Part shown: one piece after another, positions 32,652 through 39,936 of the stretch
Layout of the letters: each line of letters begins with the position of its first letter
Position numbering within the stretch: position 1 is the stretch's first letter
From: Streptomyces lydicus
Lineage (GTDB): Bacteria; Actinomycetota; Actinomycetes; Streptomycetales; Streptomycetaceae
DNA: 64,000 nt
NCBI RefSeq assembly: GCF_004125265.1
Contig: NZ_RDTE01000003.1
Span: 8,246,001-8,310,000 of the forward strand
Direction of reading: 5' to 3'
Made by a program: the position numbers and the translations under genes
The notes under the pieces: generated by a model
Seen by the model: only the letters and a program-made list of their open reading frames with translations
Database searches by the model: none
What the model was told of the DNA's origin: nothing

Positions 32652-34436
32652 ATGGCACCGAAGACAAAGGCGGCCGGTGACGGCAGCGGTCTGACGGAGA
32701 TGTCCTGGGATCCGATCACCCGGATCGTGGGCAGCCTCGGTATCCACACGAAGATCGACTTCAAGCAGAAGCGGGTGGCGGAGTGCTACAGCACCTCCTC
32801 CGTCTTCCGCGGCTACAGCGTCTTCATGCGGGGCAAGGACCCGCGCGACGCGCACTTCATCACCAGCCGGATCTGCGGTATCTGCGGTGACAACCACGCC
32901 ACGTGCTCCGTCTACACGCAGAACATGGCCTACGGGGTGAAGCCCCCGCACCTGGGGGAGTGGATCATCAACCTCGGCGAGTCCGCCGAGTACATGTTCG
33001 ACCACAACATCTTCCAGGAGAACCTGGTCGGGGTCGACTACTGCGAAAAAATGGTCCGCGAGACCAACCCCGGCGTCTGGGAACTCGCCCAGCGCACCGA
33101 GGCCCCGCACGCGGCCGAGCACGGCTACCGCACCATCGCCGACATCATGAGCTCCCTCAACCCCCTCGAAGGCGAGTTCTACCGCGAGGCGCTGCAGGTC
33201 AGCCGCTACACCCGGGAGATGTTCTGCCTCATGGAGGGCCGCCATGTGCACCCCTCCACGCTCTACCCGGGCGGCGTCGGCACCATCGCCAGCGTCCAGC
33301 TCTTCACCGACTACCTCAGCCGGCTGATGCGCTACGTCGAGTTCATGAAGCGCGTCGTCCCGCTCCACGACGACCTGTTCGACTTCTTCTACGAGGCGCT
33401 GCCCGGATACGAGGAGGTCGGCCGGCGACGGGTGCTGCTGGGCTGCTGGGGGGCGCTCAACGACCCCGACCACTGCGACTTCACCTATCGCAACATGACG
33501 GACTGGGGGCGGAAGATGTTCGTCACCCCCGGCATCATCGTCGACGGCAAGCTGGTCACCAACGACCTCACCGAGATCAACCTCGGCATCCGGATCCTGC
33601 TGGGCAGCTCCTACTACCAGGACTGGGCAGGCCAGGAGCTGTTCGTCACCCACGACCCGCTCGGCAACCCCGTCGACCCGCGCCACCCGTGGAACCAGCA
33701 CACCATCCCCGCGCCGCAGAAGCGCGACTTCAACGACAAGTACAGCTGGGTGATGTCCCCGCGCTGGTTCGACGGCAAGGAGCATCTGGCGCTGGACACC
33801 GGCGGCGGCCCGATCGCCCGGCTGTGGTCCACCGCGCTGTCCGGGCTCGTCGACACCCCGTACGTCAAGGCCACCGGCCACAGCGTCACCATCGACCTGC
33901 CGCGCAGCATGACCAGGCCCGAGGCCCGCTTCGAGTGGAAGATCCCGAAGTGGAGCAACGCGCTGGAGCGGAACCGCGCCCGCACCTACTTCCAGGCGTA
34001 CACGGCGGCCATGGCCCTGCACTTCGCCGAGCAGGGGCTCGAAGAGGTCCGGGCCGGACGCACCCAGACCTGGGAGAAGTTCGAGGTGCCCGACGAGTCC
34101 ATCGGCTGCGGCTTCACCGAGGCGGTACGCGGTGTGCTCTCGCACCACATGGTCATCCGGGACGGGAAGATCGCCAACTACCACCCGTACCCGCCCACCC
34201 CGTGGAACGCCAGCACCCGCGACACCTACGGCACCCCGGGACCGTACGAGGACGCCGTGCAGAATACCCCGATCTTCGAGGAGAACTCCCCGGAGAATTT
34301 CAAGGGCATCGACATCATGCGCGCGGTGCGCAGCTTCGACCCGTGTCTGCCCTGTGGCGTCCACATGTACGTCGGAGGCGGCAAGTCCGTCCAGAAGATG
34401 CATGTGCCCACCGGCCTGAGCGGACTGGGCGGATGA
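32652..34436 (+). CDS. hhyL: group 1h [NiFe]-hydrogenase large subunit
   Basis: A 594-residue catalytic subunit. The nickel-site motifs are RICGICGDNHATCS (L1, near residue 73) and DPCLPCGVHMY (L2, near 570), providing the four cysteines of the NiFe centre. After the L2 histidine come about 23 residues (MYVGGGKSVQKM...) that a maturation endopeptidase would remove; the likely protease is encoded four genes downstream. DPITRIVGSLGIH is the usual N-terminal block. The gap from hhyS is 86 bp with AGAAGGG-like sequence before the ATG. The stop overlaps the next gene (ATGA), the first of a run of overlapping genes. Confidence 0.96.
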   Translation: MAPKTKAAGDGSGLTEMSWDPITRIVGSLGIHTKIDFKQKRVAECYSTSSVFRGYSVFMRGKDPRDAHFITSRICGICGDNHATCSVYTQNMAYGVKPPHLGEWIINLGESAEYMFDHNIFQENLVGVDYCEKMVRETNPGVWELAQRTEAPHAAEHGYRTIADIMSSLNPLEGEFYREALQVSRYTREMFCLMEGRHVHPSTLYPGGVGTIASVQLFTDYLSRLMRYVEFMKRVVPLHDDLFDFFYEALPGYEEVGRRRVLLGCWGALNDPDHCDFTYRNMTDWGRKMFVTPGIIVDGKLVTNDLTEINLGIRILLGSSYYQDWAGQELFVTHDPLGNPVDPRHPWNQHTIPAPQKRDFNDKYSWVMSPRWFDGKEHLALDTGGGPIARLWSTALSGLVDTPYVKATGHSVTIDLPRSMTRPEARFEWKIPKWSNALERNRARTYFQAYTAAMALHFAEQGLEEVRAGRTQTWEKFEVPDESIGCGFTEAVRGVLSHHMVIRDGKIANYHPYPPTPWNASTRDTYGTPGPYEDAVQNTPIFEENSPENFKGIDIMRAVRSFDPCLPCGVHMYVGGGKSVQKMHVPTGLSGLGG

Positions 34437-35044
34437 CCGCCCGGGCCACCGCGGCGCCGGCCGCCGCACCCGGAGCGGGCGCTCCCCAGGGCACCGCGTC
34501 CAGGGACGCCGTGCCGAACGCCGAGGCGACCGGACGGCGCGTCGAAGAGGTGCTGGAGCACCTCGCCGGGCGCGACCGCGAGGCGAGCGCCGCCGCCGAG
34601 GAGCTGGTCCGGCTGCTGATGGACTTCTACGGCGCGGGACTCGCCCGGATCATGCACCTGGTGAGCAGCGGCACGGAAGACGGCGGCCCCCGGCCGGCGC
34701 TGCTGAGCGACGAGCTGGTGACCAGCCTGCTCGTGCTGCACGACCTGCACCCCGAGGACACCACGGCACGCATCGGCCGCGCGCTCGACAGCGTCCGCCG
34801 TCAACACCCCGCGGATGTCGTGGAGTTCGATGCGGAGAGCGGGGAGCTGCGGCTGCGCGCCGGTGACGGCGGAGGCTGCGGCTGCCCGAGCACGAACCAG
34901 CAGGCCCGACAGGCCGTCGAGGCCACCGTGTCCTGCTTCGCGCCCGAGGTGACCTCGGTGCGGTGGGAGGTGCCCGGGGACCGGGCCGAACCGGCGCTGC
35001 TGCAGATCTCGCGTCGTCCGCCGACCGCCGACACCGCCCCGTGA
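34433..35044 (+). CDS. NifU-like domain protein of the hydrogenase operon
   Basis: A 203-residue protein: an Ala-rich start, a helical middle (RRVEEVLEHLAGRDREASAA, LVRLLMDFYGAGLARIMHLV) and a C-terminal NifU-like domain with GGGCGCPSTNQQARQAVEATV and VTSVRWEV. NifU C-domains carry C-X2-C for transient Fe-S clusters; here the motif appears as C-G-C, one residue shorter. A role in supplying Fe-S clusters to HhyS is inferred from position. The ATG overlaps the hhyL stop by four bases. Confidence 0.85.
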   Translation: MTARATAAPAAAPGAGAPQGTASRDAVPNAEATGRRVEEVLEHLAGRDREASAAAEELVRLLMDFYGAGLARIMHLVSSGTEDGGPRPALLSDELVTSLLVLHDLHPEDTTARIGRALDSVRRQHPADVVEFDAESGELRLRAGDGGGCGCPSTNQQARQAVEATVSCFAPEVTSVRWEVPGDRAEPALLQISRRPPTADTAP

Positions 35045-35709
35045 GCGGCCGGCAGGCGGCGTCCCCGCGGCTCGGACCGGCGGCCGCCCACCGCGGCCTG
35101 CGCCGCTTCCGCGCACCGGTACCGCCCACCCCCGAACGCTGCGAACTGTGCGGTGTCGTACTGGCCGAGCACAACCACCGCCACCTGGTGAACACCGAAC
35201 GCCGCGCGCTGGCCTGTGCCTGCACCGCCTGCGCACTCCTCTTCGACCGGCCCGGTGCCGGCGGCGGACAGTTCCAGACCGTCCCCGACCGCTATCTCGT
35301 CGACCCCGGCCACACCCTCGACGACGCGTCCTGGAACCTCCTCCAGATCCCCGTCGGCGTCGTCTTCTTCCTGCGCCATAGCGACCCCGACCGGCTGGTC
35401 GCGCTCTACCCCAGCCCGGCCGGTGCCACCGAGAGCGAACTCGACGCCTCGACCTGGCAGAGCGTGCTCGCCGCCAGCCGGCTGACCGGCCTCCTCCGGC
35501 CCGATGTGGAGGCGCTGCTGCTGCGCCGTTCCGAGGGCCGGATCGACTGCTATCTGGTGCCCGTCGACATCTGCTACGAACTCGTCGGCCGGATGCGCCT
35601 GTTGTGGCAGGGCTTCGACGGCGGGGCCGAAGCGCGCACCGCGCTCGGCGACTTCTTCGCCAAGGTCGCCCGCAGGGCCCGGGAGCCGAAGGGGGACGAC
35701 CGGACGTGA
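35041..35709 (+). CDS. hydrogenase-operon protein with zinc-ribbon-like motif (DUF5947-like)
   Basis: A 222-residue soluble protein. Near residue 34 it has CELC, then HRHLVN and a CAC-X2-C cluster (LACACTACALLF), a plausible four-cysteine metal site. The rest is mixed alpha/beta with YLVDPGHTLDDASWNLLQIPVG and a C-terminal segment ending in helical VGRMRLLWQGFDG. The GTG start overlaps the preceding stop (GTGA). I believe it belongs to the DUF5947 group found with actinobacterial hydrogenases; no biochemical role is known to me. Its fixed place between structural and maturation genes suggests an assembly or electron-transfer partner. Confidence 0.85.
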   Translation: MSGRQAASPRLGPAAAHRGLRRFRAPVPPTPERCELCGVVLAEHNHRHLVNTERRALACACTACALLFDRPGAGGGQFQTVPDRYLVDPGHTLDDASWNLLQIPVGVVFFLRHSDPDRLVALYPSPAGATESELDASTWQSVLAASRLTGLLRPDVEALLLRRSEGRIDCYLVPVDICYELVGRMRLLWQGFDGGAEARTALGDFFAKVARRAREPKGDDRT

Positions 35710-36425
35710 CCGATCTGTCCTTCGAGTGCACCGGTGTCCGCGCCGACCGCTACGCCGCCGCCCCCACCCTGCTCTTCCGGCTGCGGATCACCGCCGCCGG
35801 AGGGGCCCGGGTGCACGCCCTCGCGCTGCGCTGCCAGCTCCGCATCGAACCGGCCCGGCGCGGCTACCACCCCGACGAGGCCGAAGCGCTGAGCGATCTC
35901 TTCGGTGAACGCTCCCGCTGGGGCAGCACCCTGCAGCCCCTGCAGTTCGCCCAGATCTCCCTGGTCGTCCCCGGCTTCACCGGCGAGACCGAGGTGGACC
36001 TCCCGGTCCCGTGCGGCTACGACCTGGAGGTGGCGGCCGGCCGCTACTTCCGTGCGCTGCGCGACGGCGAGGTCCCGCTGCTGGTGCTGTTCTCCGGCAC
36101 GGTGTTCGCCGGCAACGGAGGTTTCCACGTCGAGCCGGTGCCCTGGAACAAGGAAGCGTCCGTGCGGATGCCGGTGGCCGTCTGGCAGGAGATGACCGAC
36201 ACGCACTTCCCCGGCTGCGGCTGGCTCCGGCTGCCGCGCGAAACCCTCGACGCGCTGCTCGCCTACCGCTCGCGGCACGCCCTGCCCTCCTGGCAGGCGA
36301 CCGTCGAGTCGCTGCTGGCCACCGCGGAGGACACCGAACCGCCCGCACCGCGCGCCCGGCGCTTCCCCGGCGCCGCCGCGCGCCCCGCCGCCGTCCACCC
36401 CGCCAGCGAAAGGACCGCACCGTGA
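35706..36425 (+). CDS. hydrogenase-operon accessory protein (DUF6084-like)
   Basis: A 239-residue protein with no membrane segment. It begins VTDLSFECTGVRADRYAAAP and is rich in beta-strand-like segments (FRLRITAAGGARVHALALRC, VVPGFTGETEVDLPVPC), suggesting a beta-sandwich. LPVPCGYDLEV and HFPGCGWLRLP hold isolated cysteines. The last 25 residues are low-complexity Ala/Pro/Arg. GTG overlaps the preceding stop by four bases. I recognise it only as a hydrogenase-cluster companion of the DUF6084 type; function unknown. Confidence 0.82.
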   Translation: MTDLSFECTGVRADRYAAAPTLLFRLRITAAGGARVHALALRCQLRIEPARRGYHPDEAEALSDLFGERSRWGSTLQPLQFAQISLVVPGFTGETEVDLPVPCGYDLEVAAGRYFRALRDGEVPLLVLFSGTVFAGNGGFHVEPVPWNKEASVRMPVAVWQEMTDTHFPGCGWLRLPRETLDALLAYRSRHALPSWQATVESLLATAEDTEPPAPRARRFPGAAARPAAVHPASERTAP

Positions 36426-37843
36426 CGACCAGCGTCCTGCCCGACGAGACGGCGGACCGCTTCGCCACCGCCCGCCAGGTGGCGGACGCGGTGCTGTTCG
36501 AGGGCTATGTGCTCTACCCGTACCGCGCCTCCGCCGCCAAGAACAAACTCCGCTGGCAGTTCGGCGTGCTCGTACCGCCACACTGGGGCGCCCGGAGCGC
36601 GGAACACTCCCTCCAGCGCACCGAATGCCTCATGGAGCCCAGGTCCGGGGCCCGGCTCTCGGCCGAGCTGCGATTCCTGCACGCCCAGCGGCGCTCCGTC
36701 CAACGCCTGTGCCCGGACGGCGAGTTCGAGACCGTAGCGGAACTCGAACTGCCCGACCGGGTACTGGTCCCCTGGGACGAGGGCGTCGAGGAGCGCGTCC
36801 CGCTCGATGCCGAGATCTCCCGGCTGACCGGCGAGGGCGTCACCGTCCCGTTCACCCGGCCCGCGGGGGAGGAGACCGAGCCGGTGCACGACGCGGACGG
36901 CCGCCTCGTCGGCAGGCTGGTGCGCCGCCGCGCGGAGCTCCGGGGCCGCGTACGGCTGACCGCGAGCGAACTCGACGGCCCCTACGCGGCGCTGCGGCTG
37001 ACCGCGACCGTCGAGAACACCAGCGGCTGGCAGCCGGAGGACACCGACGCCGACCGTGACGCGGCGCTGCCGCACTCGCTGGTCGGCGCCCATCTCTTCC
37101 TCGGCCTGAGCGCGGGCTCGTTCGTGTCCATGACCGACCCGCCGGAGTGGGCCGCGGGCGCCGTCGCGGCCTGCCGCAACGAGCACGTCTGGCCCGTGCT
37201 GGCCGGAGACTCGGGTTGCGCCGATGTGGTCCTGTCCTCCCCGATCATCCTGGAGGACCACCCGGCCATCGCCCCCGAGAGCCCCGGCGCGCTCTACGAC
37301 GCCCTGGAGATCGACGAAATCCTCGCCCTGCGCACCGCGGCCCTCACCGACCAGGAGAAGCGAGAGGCCCGCGGCACCGACCCCCGCGCCGCCGAGGTCA
37401 TCGAGCTCGCCGACACCATGCCGCCCGAGGTGCTGGAACGCCTGCACGGCGCCGTACGGGCGCTGCGCGAGGTCACCGGGCCCGGCCCGGCCGCCCCCGA
37501 CGACCTGACGCCCGACGTGCCGGGCCTGCGCCCGGACACCCCCTGGTGGGACCCGGAGAGCGACCGCAGCGTCGACCCCGTACGCGACCGGATCACGGTC
37601 GACGGGCACGCGGTCGGCGCGGGCAGCCGGGTGCTGCTGCGGCCCGGACTCCGTCGCACCGACGCCCAGGACCTCTTCCTCCAGGGCCGCACCGCCCATG
37701 TCGAGGCCGTGTTGCACGACGTCGACGGAGGGGTGCACCTCGCGGTGACCGTCGAGGGTGACCCGGGCGTCGACATCCGGCGCGAGCAGGGCCGGTTCCT
37801 GTACTTCCAACCCGACGAAATCGCCCCCCTGGAGGACGCGTGA
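36422..37843 (+). CDS. large uncharacterised hydrogenase-operon protein
   Basis: A 473-residue soluble protein of unknown fold. The N-terminal part has ADAVLFEGYVLYPYRASAA then NKLRWQFGVLVPP, a very conserved-looking block, followed by TECLMEP and a long beta-rich middle (RGRVRLTASELDGPYAALRL, LVGAHLFLGLSAGSFVSMTDPPEW). A region with CADVVLSSPIILEDHPAIAPESPG comes before an acidic helical stretch; the last 100 residues have VLLRPGLRRTDAQDLFLQGR and VTVEGDPG. No signal peptide, helix bundle or nucleotide loop is evident. Start GTG overlaps the previous stop and its own stop overlaps the protease start, so it is translationally coupled on both sides. Confidence 0.82.
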   Translation: MTTSVLPDETADRFATARQVADAVLFEGYVLYPYRASAAKNKLRWQFGVLVPPHWGARSAEHSLQRTECLMEPRSGARLSAELRFLHAQRRSVQRLCPDGEFETVAELELPDRVLVPWDEGVEERVPLDAEISRLTGEGVTVPFTRPAGEETEPVHDADGRLVGRLVRRRAELRGRVRLTASELDGPYAALRLTATVENTSGWQPEDTDADRDAALPHSLVGAHLFLGLSAGSFVSMTDPPEWAAGAVAACRNEHVWPVLAGDSGCADVVLSSPIILEDHPAIAPESPGALYDALEIDEILALRTAALTDQEKREARGTDPRAAEVIELADTMPPEVLERLHGAVRALREVTGPGPAAPDDLTPDVPGLRPDTPWWDPESDRSVDPVRDRITVDGHAVGAGSRVLLRPGLRRTDAQDLFLQGRTAHVEAVLHDVDGGVHLAVTVEGDPGVDIRREQGRFLYFQPDEIAPLEDA

Positions 37844-38409
37844 ACGCCGAAGCGCCGGTCGCCGGACCGCCCGCCAAGACCCTGATCGCCGGCGTCGGCA
37901 ACATCTTCCTCGGCGACGACGGATTCGGTGTCGAGGTCGTACGACGGCTGGGCGAGCACCGGCTGCGGGACGGGGCCGAGGTCGTCGACATCGGCGTACG
38001 CGGCGTGCACCTGGCCTATCAGATGCTGGACGGCTACCACACGGTGCTGCTGGTGGACGCCTGCGCGCGCGGCGGCGAACCCGGCACCGTCCACCTCCTC
38101 GACGCCACCGCTCCGGCCGGCGCCCGTCCCCAGGACACCGCGCTCGACGGTCACCACATGACCCCCGACACCGTGCTCGCGCTCCTCGACACACTCAGCG
38201 CGGGCACCGACGGCCGGCGCCCGGAGCGCGTTCTGGTCGTCGGCTGTGAACCCGCCGATGTCAGCGAGGGCATCGGGCTCAGCGAACCGGTCGACGCCGC
38301 GGTCGACGAGGCCGTGGGGCTGATCCTGCGGCTGGTCGGCACGGCGGAGCCGGCACCAACCGCCGACGCACCGCACACCAGCGATGAGAGGAACACGACA
38401 CCATGCTGA
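37840..38409 (+). CDS. hydrogenase maturation protease (HyaD/HybD family)
   Basis: A 189-residue endopeptidase expected to cut the HhyL C-terminal extension after nickel insertion. It has the family core LIAGVGNIFLGDDGFGVEVV (N-terminal metal-binding acid), GVRGVHLAYQMLDGY, VLLVDAC (second acid) and a histidine in LDGHHMTP, matching the Glu/Asp/His nickel-probing triad of HybD. The C-terminal 30 residues are a Pro/Ala/Thr tail. GTG start overlaps the previous stop by four bases. Specificity for HhyL is inferred from the operon. Confidence 0.92.
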   Translation: MNAEAPVAGPPAKTLIAGVGNIFLGDDGFGVEVVRRLGEHRLRDGAEVVDIGVRGVHLAYQMLDGYHTVLLVDACARGGEPGTVHLLDATAPAGARPQDTALDGHHMTPDTVLALLDTLSAGTDGRRPERVLVVGCEPADVSEGIGLSEPVDAAVDEAVGLILRLVGTAEPAPTADAPHTSDERNTTPC

Positions 38410-38507
38410 AACTCGCCCTGGGCGGGGTGCTCGCCGCCACGCTCGCCGTTGTCCTCAAGGCCGTACTGCCCGACGTCAAGCGCTATTTGCGCATCCGGGC
38501 CATGTGA
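38403..38507 (+). CDS. 34-residue membrane peptide of the hydrogenase operon (DUF6893-like)
   Basis: A very short gene: the product starts MLKLALGGVLAATLAVVLKA, one hydrophobic helix, and ends with a basic tail VKRYLRIRAM. GAGAGGA sits upstream of the ATG, and the frame overlaps the protease gene by seven bases. Such a single-helix peptide could tether a soluble complex to the membrane, but that is a guess. It is below usual gene-length cut-offs. Confidence 0.75.
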   Translation: MLKLALGGVLAATLAVVLKAVLPDVKRYLRIRAM

Positions 38508-38634
38508 CGGGTGGCGCTGCACCGAACGGTGTACGCCACCGCACCACCCCGGCGAGGCACCGCAGCCGCCCTGGGGGCCCGCCGTCTAATGAACCCGGGC
38601 GGCACCCGGTCGTGCCCGCACCAGAGAGGGACCG

Positions 38635-39015
38635 ATGCACGAGATGTCCATCGCGCTCGCGGTCGTGGACCAGGTCGAGAACGCTGATCGGCCCACCGGG
38701 GCCACCACCGTCAACAGCGTCCGGCTGCAGGTCGGCGAACTGGCCGGGGTGGTCCCGGACGCGCTGGCCTTCTCCTTCGAACTCGCCTGCGCGGGAACGG
38801 TGCTGGAGGGGGCCGAGCTCATCACCGAACCCGTCCCCGCCCGCGCCCGCTGCGGCCCCTGCGCGGACACCTGGCCGGTGGGCATGCCGCCCCGGCTCAG
38901 CTGTCCCGGATGCGGCGGGGCGACGACCGAGCTGCTGTCCGGCCGGGAACTGCAGATCATCCGTGTGTGCTGGAACGACACCCCGGCACCCGCCCCGATT
39001 CCTGAGGAGCGCTGA
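38635..39015 (+). CDS. hypA: hydrogenase nickel incorporation protein HypA
   Basis: A 126-residue nickel metallochaperone. It begins MHEMSIA, whose His2 is the nickel ligand, and has the structural zinc site as CGPC and CPGC. It delivers nickel with HypB to the large-subunit precursor. The ATG follows AGAGAGGGA. It lies 127 bp after the 34-residue gene, the largest gap inside the operon, so a secondary promoter is possible though none was clear. Confidence 0.95.
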   Translation: MHEMSIALAVVDQVENADRPTGATTVNSVRLQVGELAGVVPDALAFSFELACAGTVLEGAELITEPVPARARCGPCADTWPVGMPPRLSCPGCGGATTELLSGRELQIIRVCWNDTPAPAPIPEER

Positions 39016-39018
39016 ACC

Positions 39019-39936
39019 ATGTGCCGTGTCGTCGACCTGCAACAGGCGGTCCTTGCCAAGAACGACGCCTGCGCCCACACCCTGCGCGAGGACCTGGCCG
39101 CCCGTGGCACCGCGGTCGTCAACCTGCTCTCCAGTCCCGGCAGCGGCAAGACCGCCCTCCTGGAACGGGAACTCACCCTCGCCCGCAGCCGGGGCATCCC
39201 GGTCGCGGCGCTCACCGCCGACCTCGCCACCGAGAACGACGCCGTACGGCTGGCCCGCTCCGGCGTACCCGTCAAACAGGTGCTGACCGACGGGCTCTGC
39301 CACCTCGAAGCCGAAATGCTGGGCGGCCACCTGCACGGCTGGCTGCCCGCCGACACCCGGCTGCTGTTCATCGAGAACGTCGGCAACCTGGTCTGCCCGG
39401 CCTCCTACGACCTGGGGGAGACGCTGCGCATCGTGCTGGCGTCGGTGACCGAGGGCGAGGACAAACCGCTGAAGTACCCCACCGCCTTCGGGCTCGCCCA
39501 TCTGGTCGTGGTCACCAAGACCGATATCGCCGAGGCGGTCTCCTTCGACGAGGCGGAGTTCCGCGCCAACGTCGAACGCATCAACCCCGGCGTCGAGGTC
39601 GTGCTCACCTCGGCGCGCCGGGGCGAAGGGGACGGAGTCCTGGTCGACCGGGCGCTGGCCGCGCGCGACGGGGCGCCGGTGCACATCCCGGTCATGACCC
39701 GGAAGTCCCATCACGTCCATGGCGCCGGGGACGGCCAGCCGCGCGACGAGTGCCACCTCTCCGGCGGGTCTCACACCCACGGCACGGACCACGCCCACCA
39801 CAGTCACCACGGGGACCACACCCACGGCGCGGACCACGGCCACCACCGCGAGCACGCCCACGCACCGCGGGCCCAGGACGGCGGCCGACCGCACACCACC
39901 GACCCCGACCCCGACACCGTGGCATCAGGCCGCTGA
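39019..39936 (+). CDS. hypB: hydrogenase nickel incorporation GTPase HypB, C-terminal His-rich
   Basis: A 305-residue SIMIBI GTPase that drives nickel delivery. The P-loop is SSPGSGKT; switch and base motifs include ENVGNLVCPASYDLGE and VVTKTD. The metal site at the dimer face is present as GLCHLEAE plus NLVCP. Unlike many HypB proteins, whose histidine-rich stretch is N-terminal, this one has it at the C terminus: residues about 255-290 contain more than fifteen histidines in SHTHGTDHAHHSHHGDH-type sequence. That tail could store nickel. Its stop shares a base with the hypF start. Confidence 0.95.
   Translation: MCRVVDLQQAVLAKNDACAHTLREDLAARGTAVVNLLSSPGSGKTALLERELTLARSRGIPVAALTADLATENDAVRLARSGVPVKQVLTDGLCHLEAEMLGGHLHGWLPADTRLLFIENVGNLVCPASYDLGETLRIVLASVTEGEDKPLKYPTAFGLAHLVVVTKTDIAEAVSFDEAEFRANVERINPGVEVVLTSARRGEGDGVLVDRALAARDGAPVHIPVMTRKSHHVHGAGDGQPRDECHLSGGSHTHGTDHAHHSHHGDHTHGADHGHHREHAHAPRAQDGGRPHTTDPDPDTVASGR

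Noticed and set aside
39021..39935. In-frame extension of hypF upstream across hypB
   Set aside because: The extension is Arg/Pro/Gly shadow sequence of hypB; HypF family similarity begins just after ATG 39936.
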